DNA from: Neurospora intermedia
Taxonomy: Eukaryota > Ascomycota > Sordariomycetes > Sordariales > Sordariaceae
Assembly (NCBI GenBank): GCA_037102815.1
Contig: BTPP01000007.1
Location: 868,001 to 932,000 of the forward strand
Direction of reading: 5' to 3'
Length of the DNA: 64,000 bases
Shown here: piece after piece, positions 24,701 through 35,639 of the stretch
How the letters are laid out: every line of letters starts with the position of its first letter
Numbering within the stretch: position 1 is the first letter of the stretch
Notes under the pieces: model-generated
Database searches by the model: none
What the model saw: only the letters and a program-made list of their open reading frames with translations
Told to the model about the DNA's origin: nothing
Translations under genes and position numbers: made by a program

Positions 24701-25039
24701 GCCTATTTTCTAAGGAAAAGGAGGTATTATTTTGTACCGCTTTTTCTCGATAAGGGGTTAGGGAGGTAGCTTTTCGATTTAGGGTTAAAATTTTATTAAT
24801 TAGCGCTATATTTATTAAAGTGGTAAGGTTATTACTTATTATAATAGGTATTACGATAATGTTCGTTAATTTAATTATAGAAGTTACTCTATAGGATAAG
24901 AGAGTATACAAATTTACGGTTGGAGTATCCTTTTTATTTCTAGCGAATATTAAATAACTTTCGTTATTTAATTTTAGAAATTGTAGAATATATTAATCTT
25001 CTTTCTTTATTTTAATAATCTTTAAGTCTTCTAATTTCC

Positions 25040-25490
25040 TAAATAGAGTATTGGCTGCTAGGTTTTCCTTATTTGGTCGGTACGTTATACGGAATTAGTA
25101 TTCCGATAGTAATTCTAATTAGTAAATTTACCGGCCGTTGAATACCCTTTTACTACCGAAGAATTCTAATACTTAGTAATCTATAATTATAACGAACGGA
25201 GCAATACCTTTTAATTCTGGCCTCTATTATTTAATAGTTCAAATAATTATTAGTAGTTCTTTATTATAAATAGGATAGTTGAGCTCTATTAGACTTATAA
25301 TTTCAAAATAGAAAGCTATAGGGTACTATTCCTTATTTTTCTATTTCTAACTTATTATTTTAGTATATACGCTATTCGAGGCGTCGGTTTCTAATTTAAT
25401 TTCTAGGTTATAATTGAAATAGGTTAATACGGGCGTTGTAAGTAGAACCTCCTTTAATTTTCCGAAGGATTCTTAATAATATTCTAATTA
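25040..25490 (-). pseudogene. Element C RNase H
   Basis: The minus strand reads LEIKLETDASNS, with the catalytic TDAS block preserved, then YPIAFYFEII, NYPIYNKELLIIIQTIK, the DKELLAI-type helix with D to N, and FVVIIDYQVLEFF. It ends with the RPNKENLAANILFRK tail. It continues directly from RT. Confidence 0.9.
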
Positions 25491-25779
25491 AATAAAGGGG
25501 GATTCCTTTTTAGTGAAGTTAGTAAGTAGTTAAATAATTCGGTTGAAATTTTTAATAAATTTTCGGTAGAAATTGTAAAATCTAATAAAGGTTTATATTC
25601 TTTTTATTGTAGTAGGTTATTTCTAGTCTTTAACCGCTGTAATTTTTTCTAGGTCGACGGATATACTATTAGTACTAATAATGAAGCTTAAGAATTTTAT
25701 TTTTATAATACCGAATTTATATTTTTTAATATCGGCTTGCAAGCTGGCCTTTTATAGTTTTAATAATACTTTCCTTATA

Positions 25780-26600
25780 TAATTATTATATTCGGCGATA
25801 TTTTCCGAGTAAATTAGGATATTATTAATATAGGTGCTATAGAATATATTTAAATAATTAACTAAAATATTATTAATAAACCGTTGGAAAGAAGATAGAC
25901 TATTAGTAAATCCGAAGGGTAGGACTTTATATTTATAAACTTTATACTACGTTCGGAAAATTATTAAATCTTTATAGTTTGGGTATATCCGAATATAGTA
26001 GAAGGCTTAATAGATGTCGATCTTTAAGAAAATTTTAGCTTGTCCAATCCGTACTAGGGTTTCGTTAATGAGAAGTAATGGGTATCGGTCCTTTTTCAAT
26101 AGGGTATTAAATTTCCAATAGTTAATGTAAAATTATAATCCGCTATTAGTTTTAGGGACGAATAGTACGGGGGTGGCCTATAGCGCTGAATTAGCTTCGA
26201 TAAATCCTTTCTGGAGGTTCTTTATAATATATTTTCGATATTCCTCTAACTCTTCTAAAATTATTTTATATAACGAATTGTACCCTAAATCGCTAGGGGT
26301 TTTACTTTCCTTAAGAATAATCTAGTAGTCGACCTTATCCTTATAAATTAGTAGAGTATCCGAGTCGAATTTATTGAATATATCGATATAATTATAGTAT
26401 TTCGTAGGGAGCTTCTCTAGTACTAGAGCCCGATATTCTTTATTATCTATTAGTAAAACTTAGTTCTTTAAATTATTAATTAAACTATTAATTTTATATA
26501 AATTAGTAGATTCTACTTTAGCGCCTTATTATATATAGTAATTAAAGACTATAGCGTTAACTATTATTATATCTTTAGGTCGTTCTTTAACCTAGCCGAA
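25780..26600 (-). pseudogene. Element C reverse transcriptase
   Basis: A nearly continuous minus-strand frame with the standard chromovirus RT blocks in order: EANSALQATPVLFVPKTN, INYWKFNTLLKKDRYPL, IFLKIDIYQAFYYIRI with the first catalytic Asp kept, YKVLPFGFTNSLSSFQRFI, and YINNILIYSEN (about 25806-25835), where the YxDD box has become YINN through two G-to-A changes. Few stops remain, and each replaces Gln or Trp. Confidence 0.93.
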
Positions 26601-27469
26601 TATTTTCTTCAACTAGTAAGGACCCTACTCGTTATATAGTAGGTAGGTAATTTATAATCGATTTATCTTTAACTTCTAGATTATTAGCGCTAACTATATA
26701 ACTTCGGCTTTAAATATATATTCGTATCGGATACTATTGTATAATTCCTATTCTATTTATTCTAATAGAGAGATTTCTATTCCCCGGTAGCGATATTTAA
26801 TTATATATAACTCTTTTGGACGCTAGTCGGAAGGTAGAAGGCCGTCGTTAGAGGAGGTTATAAGTTTTTTAGGTAAGGAACCTATAGTAGTTTCCAACTC
26901 GGTTATACGTCTCTATAAGGCCTTTTCTTCGGGAGAGGCGTTCCTAGGACCGAATTCTACTACTCCCTCTTTTATATACAATTCCTCTTCTACTTTCAAT
27001 ATACTAAGACCTCTATTACCTATTTCTATTATAATTCGATCGAACTCTTTTATATCTTCCTCTAAATTAATTTTACGTCGGACCTGCGAGAGAGCTCCGT
27101 TGGATCGTCGTTTGTCTTTATAGGTTATTAAAGCGTTCCGTTAATTTATATCCTCTTAATACTTAGGATTGTTCAATAATTTAGTTTATTTTATCTTAAA
27201 ATTATGGGTATCCGGTATAGGAATAAGGGAGTCGGGGAAATAAAATCGCTAATTATAATAATTAGCGAGGATTTTATATTATTCTAATTAAATTTACTTA
27301 ATAATTATATTACAATTTAGTTTAGGGAGGATAATTATTTATTCGTTGAAGAATTTATAACCTTAAATATATAAGTATCCTTTTATAGTTTAATTAATAA
27401 TATCCGGTATTAATTTTTTATAGGGTATAACGAAGCCGGGTTTAAAATTATTATATATCTCTAATTATA

Positions 27470-27640
27470 AATATTGTAATTATTTTGCAAAGGTATTGCT
27501 TATAATAAAGTAGGTATTTACTCTTATATCGATTAAAGATTTATTTATAGAAATTAATAATTTATTTTATATTATTTTATATTTGACTAGAAAAGAAGAT
27601 CCTTTGCTTAGATAGTTATTTAATTGGAATACTGATATTA
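27470..27640 (-). pseudogene. Element C aspartic protease
   Basis: Between gag and RT the minus strand reads KSLINIRVNTYFIISNTFAKQL. This is the active-site region of a retropepsin in which the D-T/S-G triad has become N-I-R by transitions. It is followed by a typical retropepsin-length stretch. The frame seems to run on into RT, consistent with a single pol polyprotein. Confidence 0.65.
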
Positions 27641-28784
27641 TATCTACCACTTATTTTAATAATACTATTATTATTATTTCTTTTTTTTTTAATAATCGAT
27701 ACTTTACCTAGGAAGGAGGCTATTTGCCTTAGGGAAATTAGTTTTTTAATTCCTCTTCAGTTTAATTAACTTCCTCCTTTTTCGAAGAATCTTCAATATC
27801 GGAATTAATTATTATAACTCTATTGGGGATATCCGGCAGGAAGGCTATTATAGTATTAAGCTAGGAGGTTTTATATTTTTTAAATATTCGCTCTATACAG
27901 GGTCGCTCCGGACAATCGGACGCTCGGTAGCCCTCCTTTTCGTAAATAAAATACTTGCCCTCCGTCTAGAATTGTCGGTACTTTTTAGTATTCGGTTTTT
28001 TATAGAAGAAAGACGATTTAGGAAGGCGGTTTTTACTAAGGTTAAACGTAGCTATAATTAATATCTTAGTTCTTAGTTTATTATAACGGGGCTTCTTAGA
28101 ATAGGGGGCCGTTATCGTATTTAATTAGTAACTCTCGTTAATAGATTGGATAATAGAATAATAATTTTCGAATATCTTCCCGTAGTTGAGATAAATTATA
28201 ATAGTAGAATTATATAATCTCTTTGGCAATTTGCGTTTAAGGGTAAACTTTTAGTAGTGGGCCGGAATATATATTTATTTAGTAAAGCGTACGAATTTAA
28301 TTTTAAAGTTTTAGAAGCGTTCGTTATTTTTTATAATTAGTTTTTCGAATTCTATATTAATTTTCTCAACTATATTCTTATCGAAGTAATTCTCCTTAAA
28401 ATAATTTAATAATTAGTTAATAATAATTAAATAAGGGGGTTCGCTATTATATTTATAGACGAAGGGAAGAATAGCTTTAATAGCCTTACCTCCTAATCGG
28501 CTAACTACTATATTGAAAGTAGTACATTCTATAGTAAAATAATTAGTATTAACTTCTAGTATACTATAGATTTAGTAGAGCTACATTTCAAAAGAAACCT
28601 TATTTTTATTAAGGTCTCTATAGAATAAAAGAATATCCAAGACTTTAATAGACTTCTTTCCGCAATTACCGAATAAGTAGGAAGATTACTCTAATCTAGG
28701 GCGAAGGGAACTACTATTTAGGGTATAAGAAGGTTACTTTCGACCTTAATTATTGCTAAATAACTTCCTCTTAGAATTACTTAA

Positions 28785-29105
28785 TGTTACGGGGCTGGCG
28801 CCCAGAGGTAATGCCTGGCTTTGAGTATAAGCTAGGCGCGCCTTCTAATTGGGTGTATCGGCGGGTCGGCTATCGGCAGCCGTTTTGGCGCCAGATGTAC
28901 TGCGTGCCATTAGGTACATCCCTCGGAGCGCCGTACGGGCTATATTTCTGGCCTTAACATTTCTAGTACTTTCGATTCTACGCATTTCGTATATTTAGTT
29001 GGAAGCTCTGTACCTTACTAGTATAGACCTCCCTTTTCCTCTTTATCGATTATTTTAAACTCTTTACAAGGCCTACCTACATACAAACCTCGTAGTTCCC
29101 TTATA
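28785..29105 (+). repeat. Element E 5' LTR (321 bp)
   Basis: Starts TGTTACGGGGCTGGCGCCCA and ends CTCGTAGTTCCCTTATA. Inside, GATGTAC (28894-28900) pairs with GTACATC (28914-28920), and the flanking GGCGC and GCGCC can extend the stem, giving a hairpin that is also present in the other copy. The first 100 bases are less mutated than those of the 3' LTR. Confidence 0.95.
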
Positions 29106-29289
29106 TTATAATCGACCCTCTTTTTAATACTCTAACTCCCTAACGGTCTCTAACATACTCGCTACACCGGTCCCTCCAATTGCCCGAAGAGTTCTCTAGC
29201 CGCCAACTTTTTTTACTTTACTATACTACTATAGCTTCGATTCTTTAGGCTTAGAATACTTTAGAACGCCAGTAGCAATTCGCTATAGT

Positions 29290-30110
29290 TATCTAAATCC
29301 TTATTAATAAACTAGCTACTTTAAAAGCCTCTAATTTATCTAGAGAGAGCTTTAACACCAAGCCGGTACTCCCGTACCTTAATAAATATACTAGCAATAA
29401 AAAAGAGTTAGATTTATAAATTTATACGGCCGAAGTTAAATTTTATATTAACGGCTACGCTATTAGCAATTTGGAGGCCTAGTTTTATTACCTATATTTT
29501 AGCCTTTCGTTTACTATCTGCCGGACTCTCTTCTCCTTTACATAGTTTCTAGTAAACCGGACCCCGGCTAGGCTTCTCGAAAAGTTCCGTATTAATTACA
29601 GTAAAATTAATTAGGATAAGAAGGTTAACTTCGAATTTTTTACTTTATAGTAGAAGTCTCGAGAATCTATCTCTACCTTCCTTACCCGGTTTAAAGAAAT
29701 ACTTTATTAAGCTAAAGTTAATACATAGCTAAATTAGGCTATTATTAACTTATTAATAAACTTATTAAACAACGAGTAATTCGGGCGCTTCTATAAACGT
29801 CCGGAAGCTCTAAATTCCTACTCGGAACTCTATAGCTACCTTCGGCGCTTTAACGGTAATAATTTTCTTAGGGGGAGTACAGGGTACTCTAGTACCGCCG
29901 CCTATATCGATAAAAGGGAACTAATAGATATTACTACTACCTAAATTAATAATTCTAGTAGTTTAACGGAAATATAGCGAAAGAGGTGGAAGAAGAAGGG
30001 TATTTATATAATTTATAACTTACTTGCCTATTGGGCTAAGGATTACTCAAATAAATAGAAGGTTTAAATCCGGTATATCCGAATACCCGAACCGGAAGGG
30101 GGCCCGGAGG
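29290..30110 (+). pseudogene. Element E gag-like ORF
   Basis: The plus strand keeps one frame with RIP-type stops. It has the features of a Ty3/gypsy capsid precursor: a Thr/Pro-type N-terminus, then NRTPAxLLEKFRINY, KKVNFEFFTL, KSRESISTFLTRFKEILY and FGRFYKRPEALNSYSELY. The block SISTFLTRFKEIL resembles the conserved helix of the retrotransposon gag family. No zinc knuckle is seen in the stretch up to the PPT. The start Met is not resolved. Coding a gag but no pol is the hallmark of TR-GAG elements described in plants. Confidence 0.75.
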
Positions 30111-30645
30111 AAGATAATAAAATTAATAATAATAGCGATAAGTATTGAGGTATAAATATTAGCCTAATAAAATCCGAAGAGTAGACTTTAGAGTAGAACC
30201 AGTAGTTTCTAGAAGTGCCCGGGAAAACCACGCGTACCCTACTTGCGCATTTAAAGTAATAGCGAATTTTACTAAAAGTATATATACTAAATATCGCTGT
30301 AGGGTAATAGCGGTTATAACGTATAAGTTAAAGTAGGGCGATAATCTTTATAAATAGATAGAACTAGGCGTTACAAGGTATTTAAAGGATACCCGGTACG
30401 GTAGCCGCTATATAGCCCGGGGGTATAGCCGGTACTAGCGCATACGTAAATAATAGGTATTAAAGTGACAAATAGGACTTTCCTAGGGAGATATACTCGA
30501 ATACCGGCCGTTGATTATTTATTTAATTGTTTTCTATTATAAAAATCCGGGTAGTAAGGCGTTGGGAGTATTCGAGAGCGCTAGGGTTATTAGAGTGCTA
30601 GATTCTTTTTTTTTTTACTATATATAGCATTTTTGGCTATTTTTC

Positions 30646-30666
30646 GAAGGGGGAGGTGGGAAGTAA
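30646..30666 (+). promoter_or_regulatory. Polypurine tract of element E
   Basis: GAAGGGGGAGGTGGGAAGTA followed by A lies directly before the right LTR. It shows plus-strand orientation and that the cis-signals for reverse transcription were conserved in this non-autonomous element. Confidence 0.9.
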
Positions 30667-30987
30667 TATTACGGGGCTAGCGCCCAAAGGTAATACCTAA
30701 CTTTGAGTATAAGCCAAGCGCGCCTTCTAATTGGGTATATCGGCGGGTCGACTATCAACAGCCGTCTTAGCGCTAGATGTACTGCGTGCCATTAGGTACA
30801 TCCCTCGGGGCGCCGCACGGGCCACATTTCTGGCCTTGGCATTTCTAGCACTTTCGATTCTACGCATTTCGTATATTTAGCTGGAAGCTCTGTACCTTAC
30901 TAGCACAGACCTCCCTTTTCCTCTTTATCGATTATTTCAAGCTCTTTACAAGGCCTACCTGCGTACAAACCTCGTAGCTCCCTTACA
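30667..30987 (+). repeat. Element E 3' LTR (321 bp)
   Basis: Starts TATTACGGGGCTAGCG (outer TpG and CpA sites mutated) and ends GTAGCTCCCTTACA. From about 30780 to its outer end it keeps CpA and TpG sites that are mutated in the 5' copy. Followed by the CTTAA duplication. Confidence 0.95.
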
Positions 30988-33034
30988 CTTAATTAATTTA
31001 AATTAAATTTATTGTCTAAAGAATTAAAATTTCTAATTCTAATTACTAGGCTATTACTATTCCTTCTACTATTACTATTATCTCCTCCTTTTAATATATT
31101 AATAACTTATAATTTTTTAATTAATACTTTATTATTAAGGGGTCGGATTCGCATAGGAACTTTATTAATAGTATCGCTAATTTCTTACTCGGGGGAGATA
31201 CGGATTCGGCGTTTCTAATAGAATGTATTCAAAGTAGATTCTACGAATTAGTTGGCGAATTTCTATTTATTATCCTTAATCGAAATATATAAGATAGGAA
31301 GGTCGCCGGCTACTAAGGTCTTTTTAAGTAATTTATTAATCTTTTCTAATTGAAGGACCTATTCCTTAGCGGTTTTTAACTTCTATCGGGTATAATTTAC
31401 GAGAGAGTCTATTACTTTTTTCTCTTTATATAGAGGGATAAACTCGTCCTTTATTATATTAATATCTTTTTCTAATTCAAAGATCCGTTCCTTAAGCTTA
31501 TTGGTTTAGTTAATTATAGAAGACTTATAGGGGTTTTGGAGGGTAATTATATCCAATTAAATTATTAGGGTATTAATTTTACCCTTAAGGCGGACGATCT
31601 CTATTTAACTCGTAGTCCTCTAAACGTCTAGCCCTTCTATATAAATTTTAGTAGCTTTATTAGATCGGAGATTATAGTTAGTCGCTATTTTAATTAGGGA
31701 TTTATTATAGAATAGGCGGATCCGTTTAATTTTTTTGCGCTCTTTATATAATTCGTCTTCTAAATATTAATAAGCGGCCTTAGATTTAATTAAACGCTTT
31801 TAGAGATTAACGTCTCCCTAGGAAGTTTTGGTTACTATATTGTATTTATCCTTAATACGCGCAATTATAGCGTTTTATTCTTTTGTCTTCTAAATAAAAT
31901 AAATAATAAATAAGTATATTTTACGGACTATAGTATCTATATACTCCGTTATTTCTATAATATTATTAATAAATATATAGAAGGTTTATAAAGATAAAAA
32001 GCGGATATAGATCTCGTTCTATATAGTAGTAGGGTCCTTATTATAAAGATTAGTAAATTAGGCTAAAGTTATTATCCCTTTCTAAGGGCCTAAAATTATA
32101 GATTTCTATCCTTCTTTAGTAAAGGGTTAGAAATAGGCGTAGCCGAAGCTTCGATATATTTTAAAATAATCGGTTATATAATTAGCGCAATTAATAACGT
32201 CTTCTAATAAATTGTCGAATAATAGAGCGAATTATTTACCTCTAATTTTAAGTACTATATTTACGAAGTAGAAATCCTTTATTTATTATAGTATATATCT
32301 AGCAAAATCTTTTACCTTAGGGTCGGACTTATTTTTAGGGATAGTAGGAACTATTTTATTAAGCTTATAGGTATTAAGCAATATCCGCTTTATTAAAAAG
32401 AGATTAGAAGGAATATTATTTTATAATTTGTAAAACAATTTAATATTAAACCGTATCTTACAATAGCGTAGTAGTTAAGCTTCTTTAAAGGGTCCTTCGT
32501 TCTTATTCTTAGAAGGCGGGCGGTTAAGAGTGCCTTATTAAGTAGAAATACGTTTTCGTAGAGCGAATAGGTCCTACGTAGAGGAATTGGGGGATAGACG
32601 ATTTTAATTATAATTATTAATAAAGGGAGTATAAAGTTGCTTTTCTATTAGAAATAGGTTTAAATAGGCGATAGTAGGGGAAGGCATTTCGGCCTCTTCG
32701 ACGTCGGTATCGGTATTATAAAGGGTATAGGTATTGGTCGTCGGGTTATTCTTAAGCTAGCCTCTAAAATTATTATTCGTTATATTATCGGAATTTATTA
32801 CTTTCGACCGTAAGAAGTACAAATCTTGTAGTAGGATTTTATAATATTAGGTTCTCGCTACAGCTATAACTTATCGGGTTTTCGCAATTTAAGCAGTCGG
32901 GTATAGTAATTTTAAGTGTTATTGGGTTCTTGCCGATCGATTATAATTAGGCAACTTCGGGTATCGAAATTATTTAAGTTGGGATATTATAGTTATTATC
33001 CCCGGTTGTATAATGGGTTTTAGCTTTAATATTA

Positions 33035-33309
33035 TGTAAGAGCGTATATAATTACGAGAGTAAGTTAGTTTAAGAGGGTTGTAGTGTAATTTAAATATAA
33101 TATTAAAATTAAAGAATAAAAAGGGAAAAGTCTAAAAGTAGGCTGGCTGTACGAGGTTTTGTAGTGTGCGTGCGCTAAGTTCTATTAAGGTATAGTGGGG
33201 CGCGCTGTAAAGGCGTGCAACTACGTAACCTCTAGCAAACTAGGCGGTCGAAGGTACGCAACTACGTAACTTCCAGCACCCTAGGTGGTTATAGTTCTGG
33301 GCTATAACA
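33035..33309 (-). repeat. Element C 5' LTR (275 bp)
   Basis: Plus strand starts TGTAAGAGCGTATATAATTA and ends GTTCTGGGCTATAACA, followed by ATAAT. It pairs with 21258-21532. The right-hand 170 bases are mostly the less mutated copy. The leader between this LTR and gag (about 32900-33034) contains no recognisable gene. Confidence 0.95.
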
Positions 33310-33569
33310 ATAATATCCCTACTCTTCTTATTAAGAGGGATTTAATCGTATCTAAAGAATAGGTCAAAAAGGGAAAATATTTTAAATCCTCCGAATTCTT
33401 TACTAAACTCTTTATAATTAAGAAAGATATTAGAATTATATAAAATAACTACATTAATCTATTAGGCATTATTAATTAATTGAAGGCCTCTATTCTTTTT
33501 AAATACTAGGAACTAATTATTCTAGTAAGTAATATAATTATTTTCTAATGTTCTTTATTAAATTCTATC
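33310..33569 (-). pseudogene. Element B reverse transcriptase, middle fragment
   Basis: A 260-bp island between element C on the left and element F on the right. It aligns with element A at about 11930-12190, just upstream of the GTNS block, for example GGGATTTAATCGTATCTAAA against the A sequence GGGGATCTAGTTATACCCTA. It therefore continues the RT interrupted at 21257. The last five bases CTATC (33565-33569) recur after element F at 52815-52819. Confidence 0.85.
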
Positions 33570-33808
33570 TAATGCGGAAGTAGTAGAGTATGTAAAAATA
33601 TTATATTATAAAGAGTAATACCCTCTAAGAAGGTTCCTAAGACAAACTACCTTTGAAGATAGGATTAATATATCTTATAATAGTCTTATTTTATTAGCTA
33701 TCTTATTAGGTATAAGAGACGGCCCCGGTAGGCTAGTGCCTACCGGGGTGGGGTAGGTTTATAACCTTTACTACTAGAAATCTATATAAATATATAGGTC
33801 CGGTATTA
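33570..33808 (-). repeat. Element F 3' LTR (239 bp) with hairpin
   Basis: Plus strand starts TAATGCGGAAGTAG and ends TAGGTCCGGTATTA. A perfect 11-bp hairpin, CCCCGGTAGGC (33723-33733) with GCCTACCGGGG (33738-33748) and loop TAGT, sits in it. The 5' copy has the same hairpin with one base pair different on both arms. The element end is TA...TA here, probably TG...CA before RIP. Confidence 0.95.
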
Positions 33809-33879
33809 AATGCCGGCCTCGTAAAGGAAATTTTACTATCCTCAATAATTATCGCCGGCGGTAAACAATCTCAAAGCCG

Positions 33880-34140
33880 TTACAGCAACATTCTCCTTAT
33901 CCTTCAATTCCCGCGCTTATTCCGTCTATACCTCTCCTTTTACACGTCTTCCTTTACCTTCTACTATACCTAATAGTCTTTTAATAATTCCTTAACCCTT
34001 CTCAATTGCTTCTCTATCTTCTATTCGTTATATTTATAGCCCTATCCTTTCTATTTTACTAAGAATTTTATAGGCCCTCGGGCGGGTTGTTAATATATAA
34101 TAATAGTCTTTAGTTCGTATAGCTGCCCCTCCTCTTCCCT
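33880..34140 (-). pseudogene. Element F integrase C-terminus with chromodomain-like region
   Basis: The minus strand at about 33968-34130 reads YELKTIIIYQQ, then FLVKQKGQGYKYNEQ and LRRVKELLKDY. This fits a chromodomain: a first beta segment, the YLVKWKG block with Trp lost to a stop, NxW lost, and a C-terminal helix ending LxxY. It is followed directly by the 3' LTR. Such domains are thought to recognise heterochromatin marks. Confidence 0.7.
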
Positions 34141-34499
34141 TAATAGTTAATTATCTTCTATTAGTCCGGGCGGGGGTATTTATTAGTAAAAGGGGTTGGC
34201 GTTAGTTATAAGTACTAGGGATAGATAGGCTATTAAAATAACGGAATATATACGTTTTATAGTAGTTAGAAGTTTAAATTTGTAAATTAATTATCCTATT
34301 CGTTAAATAATTTCGAAGGAGCCGCTTTATTACTATAACAATTTACGAAGTAATTTACCGGGAAAGTAATATCTATAGTATAATTTTAAAAAGACCCGGT
34401 TACTAATATTAAATTCGATAGTACAGTAGTTCTAGTTATAGCGCTATTTAACCGTAGTAGTAGTAAAGTTTATAGTTAATTTTATATTTTCTCTAAAAT

Positions 34500-35229
34500 A
34501 ATTGTACAAAGCCTTAATCTCTAGTTCGGCTATAATTTATTAGGTAATAACATTAAGGGGTCCTACTAATTTAAAACTATAGATTATTTCGTATAGTAAA
34601 ACTTTAGCTAGGCTAGAGTAGGCGCTATTAAAGTTCTATTAAAGTAATAAGAGTATATAATCCTAGGCTACCCTTAGGTTCTTGAAGTAATAAAACCGGA
34701 TAGTTATCTCTATAGTTTAATTCTTTCTTTCTAATAATCCGTCCCCTTAAAGGTAATAGGCGGTTATTATTAATAATTTGGTTCCTAATTGCTTCTATAT
34801 TCCCCTTTATAGTTCTAATATAAATTTCTTATCCCTATCCGAAATAATAGCTCATAGAATTCCCTAATCAGCTAATAATAATTACTTAACTAGGACTTCG
34901 GTCTATTCGGCGGCTACGTAAGTACTATAGTTAAAGATAAGTAAAGTCCTTTTAAATATTAGGTATAATACTATAAGGAGGCTATTAAAAGTATCTTTAT
35001 TTAATATTTTCTATAGTAAATTAATTACCAAAACTTCTAGTAGTTTAATAATAAAATTTAGGGTAATAATCCTTATAAGTAATTACTCTATAAGTTTTAT
35101 CGGCTAATAATTACTATTAAATAGGTTCCTTTCAATTTGGACGAACTAATAAACTGGGTAATAGCGTACGTATTATTTAACTTAGTACGTTTTATTATTA
35201 ATAGTTAACCTACGGAGTTCGTATATTAT
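34500..35229 (-). pseudogene. Element F integrase catalytic core (downstream part)
   Basis: The minus strand reads LLLADQGILQAIISDRDKKF with the catalytic Asp of the SDRD block retained, then TTAYHLQGDGLLERKNQTIE, the HPQTDGQSER region with the catalytic Glu kept, and later LLLLQQNFNSAYSSLAK. Element G separates it from the N-terminal integrase part at 46475-46870. Stops are few. Confidence 0.9.
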
Positions 35230-35568
35230 TGTTACGCGAAGATGTGCTTTACAAGTAATAATAATAGAGAATAATAGAGTAAGCAATTGGTTGCTGGATA
35301 GAGCAATAGTGCGTAACGATTAACAATAGTCTTATTAAAGGAAACTGAAGATAAAACCTATTGCAAGCCTCAACCTAGGACTTCGTATACAACTTCACTA
35401 AATATAAATAAAATAAATATAAGGTTAGTATAATATAAATTAATAATCCGTTAATTTTAATAAAGGTTAACGGAATAAACATTCTTATATAATAAACTAT
35501 ATACTTTAACGAACCGCTACTATAATAAAATAGAGTATTTAAATATTTACTAAAAATACCCTATAATA
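35230..35568 (-). repeat. Element G 3' LTR (339 bp)
   Basis: Plus strand starts TGTTACGCGAAGATGTGC and ends TACCCTATAATA. The outer first 170 bases are the less mutated copy, with GTTGCTGGATAGAGCAATAG kept. The inner end is mutated relative to 46380-46474. Confidence 0.95.
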
Positions 35569-35578
35569 TCTCCCCCTT
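35569..35578 (-). promoter_or_regulatory. Polypurine tract of element G
   Basis: Minus strand AAGGGGGAGA immediately inside the left LTR. It marks this LTR as the 3' copy. Confidence 0.75.
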
Positions 35579-35639
35579 AATAAAAGGAGAAGAGTATTCG
35601 CTATTTACATAATATTATTAAGTCTAACTACATATATAA

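Larger units (their letters stand above)
28785..30987 (+). mobile_element. Element E: 2.2-kb gag-only LTR element (TR-GAG type)
   Basis: Two direct repeats of exactly 321 bp (28785-29105 and 30667-30987) with TG...CA ends are flanked by a perfect CTTAA duplication (28780-28784, 30988-30992). The 1.56-kb interior encodes only a gag-like protein on the plus strand, and a strong polypurine tract abuts the right LTR. There is no room for and no trace of protease, RT or integrase, so E must have moved with enzymes supplied by another element. It lies in the gag gene of element C. Its LTRs share no visible sequence with C, A, F or G, so the helper is not one of them. Confidence 0.92.
27650..32900 (-). 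pseudogene. Element C gag, split by element E, with coiled coil and zinc knuckle
   Basis: The upstream part (30993-32900) encodes a long Lys/Glu/Leu-rich coiled coil, for example KLKERIFELEKDINIIKDEF. Element E (28785-30987) interrupts it. The downstream part carries a zinc knuckle at 27914-27955 with the exact CX2CX4HX4C spacing. Both first Cys and the His are Tyr there (YFIYEKEGYRASDC), which fits TGC to TAC and CAC to TAC RIP changes. Gag would form the virus-like particle and bind RNA through the knuckle. A plus-strand open stretch at 31012-31218 is the antisense of this gene. Confidence 0.78.
21258..33309 (-). mobile_element. Element C: Ty3/gypsy chromovirus, host to a Tc1 element and to element E
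   Basis: Two 275-bp direct repeats (21258-21532 and 33035-33309) with TG...CA ends are flanked by a perfect ATAAT duplication (21253-21257, 33310-33314). The total is 12,052 bp. Removing the Tc1 element and element E leaves about 8.4 kb, a normal size. The minus strand carries gag with coiled coil and zinc knuckle, protease, RT, RNase H, and integrase with a C-terminal chromodomain. A polypurine tract abuts the left LTR on the minus strand. It is inserted in the RT gene of element B. All genes carry RIP stops. Confidence 0.93.

Noticed and set aside
24621-24911. A 96-codon minus-strand ORF as a separate small gene
   Set aside because: Its residues continue in frame into the integrase of element C on both sides, so it is an uninterrupted piece of pol.
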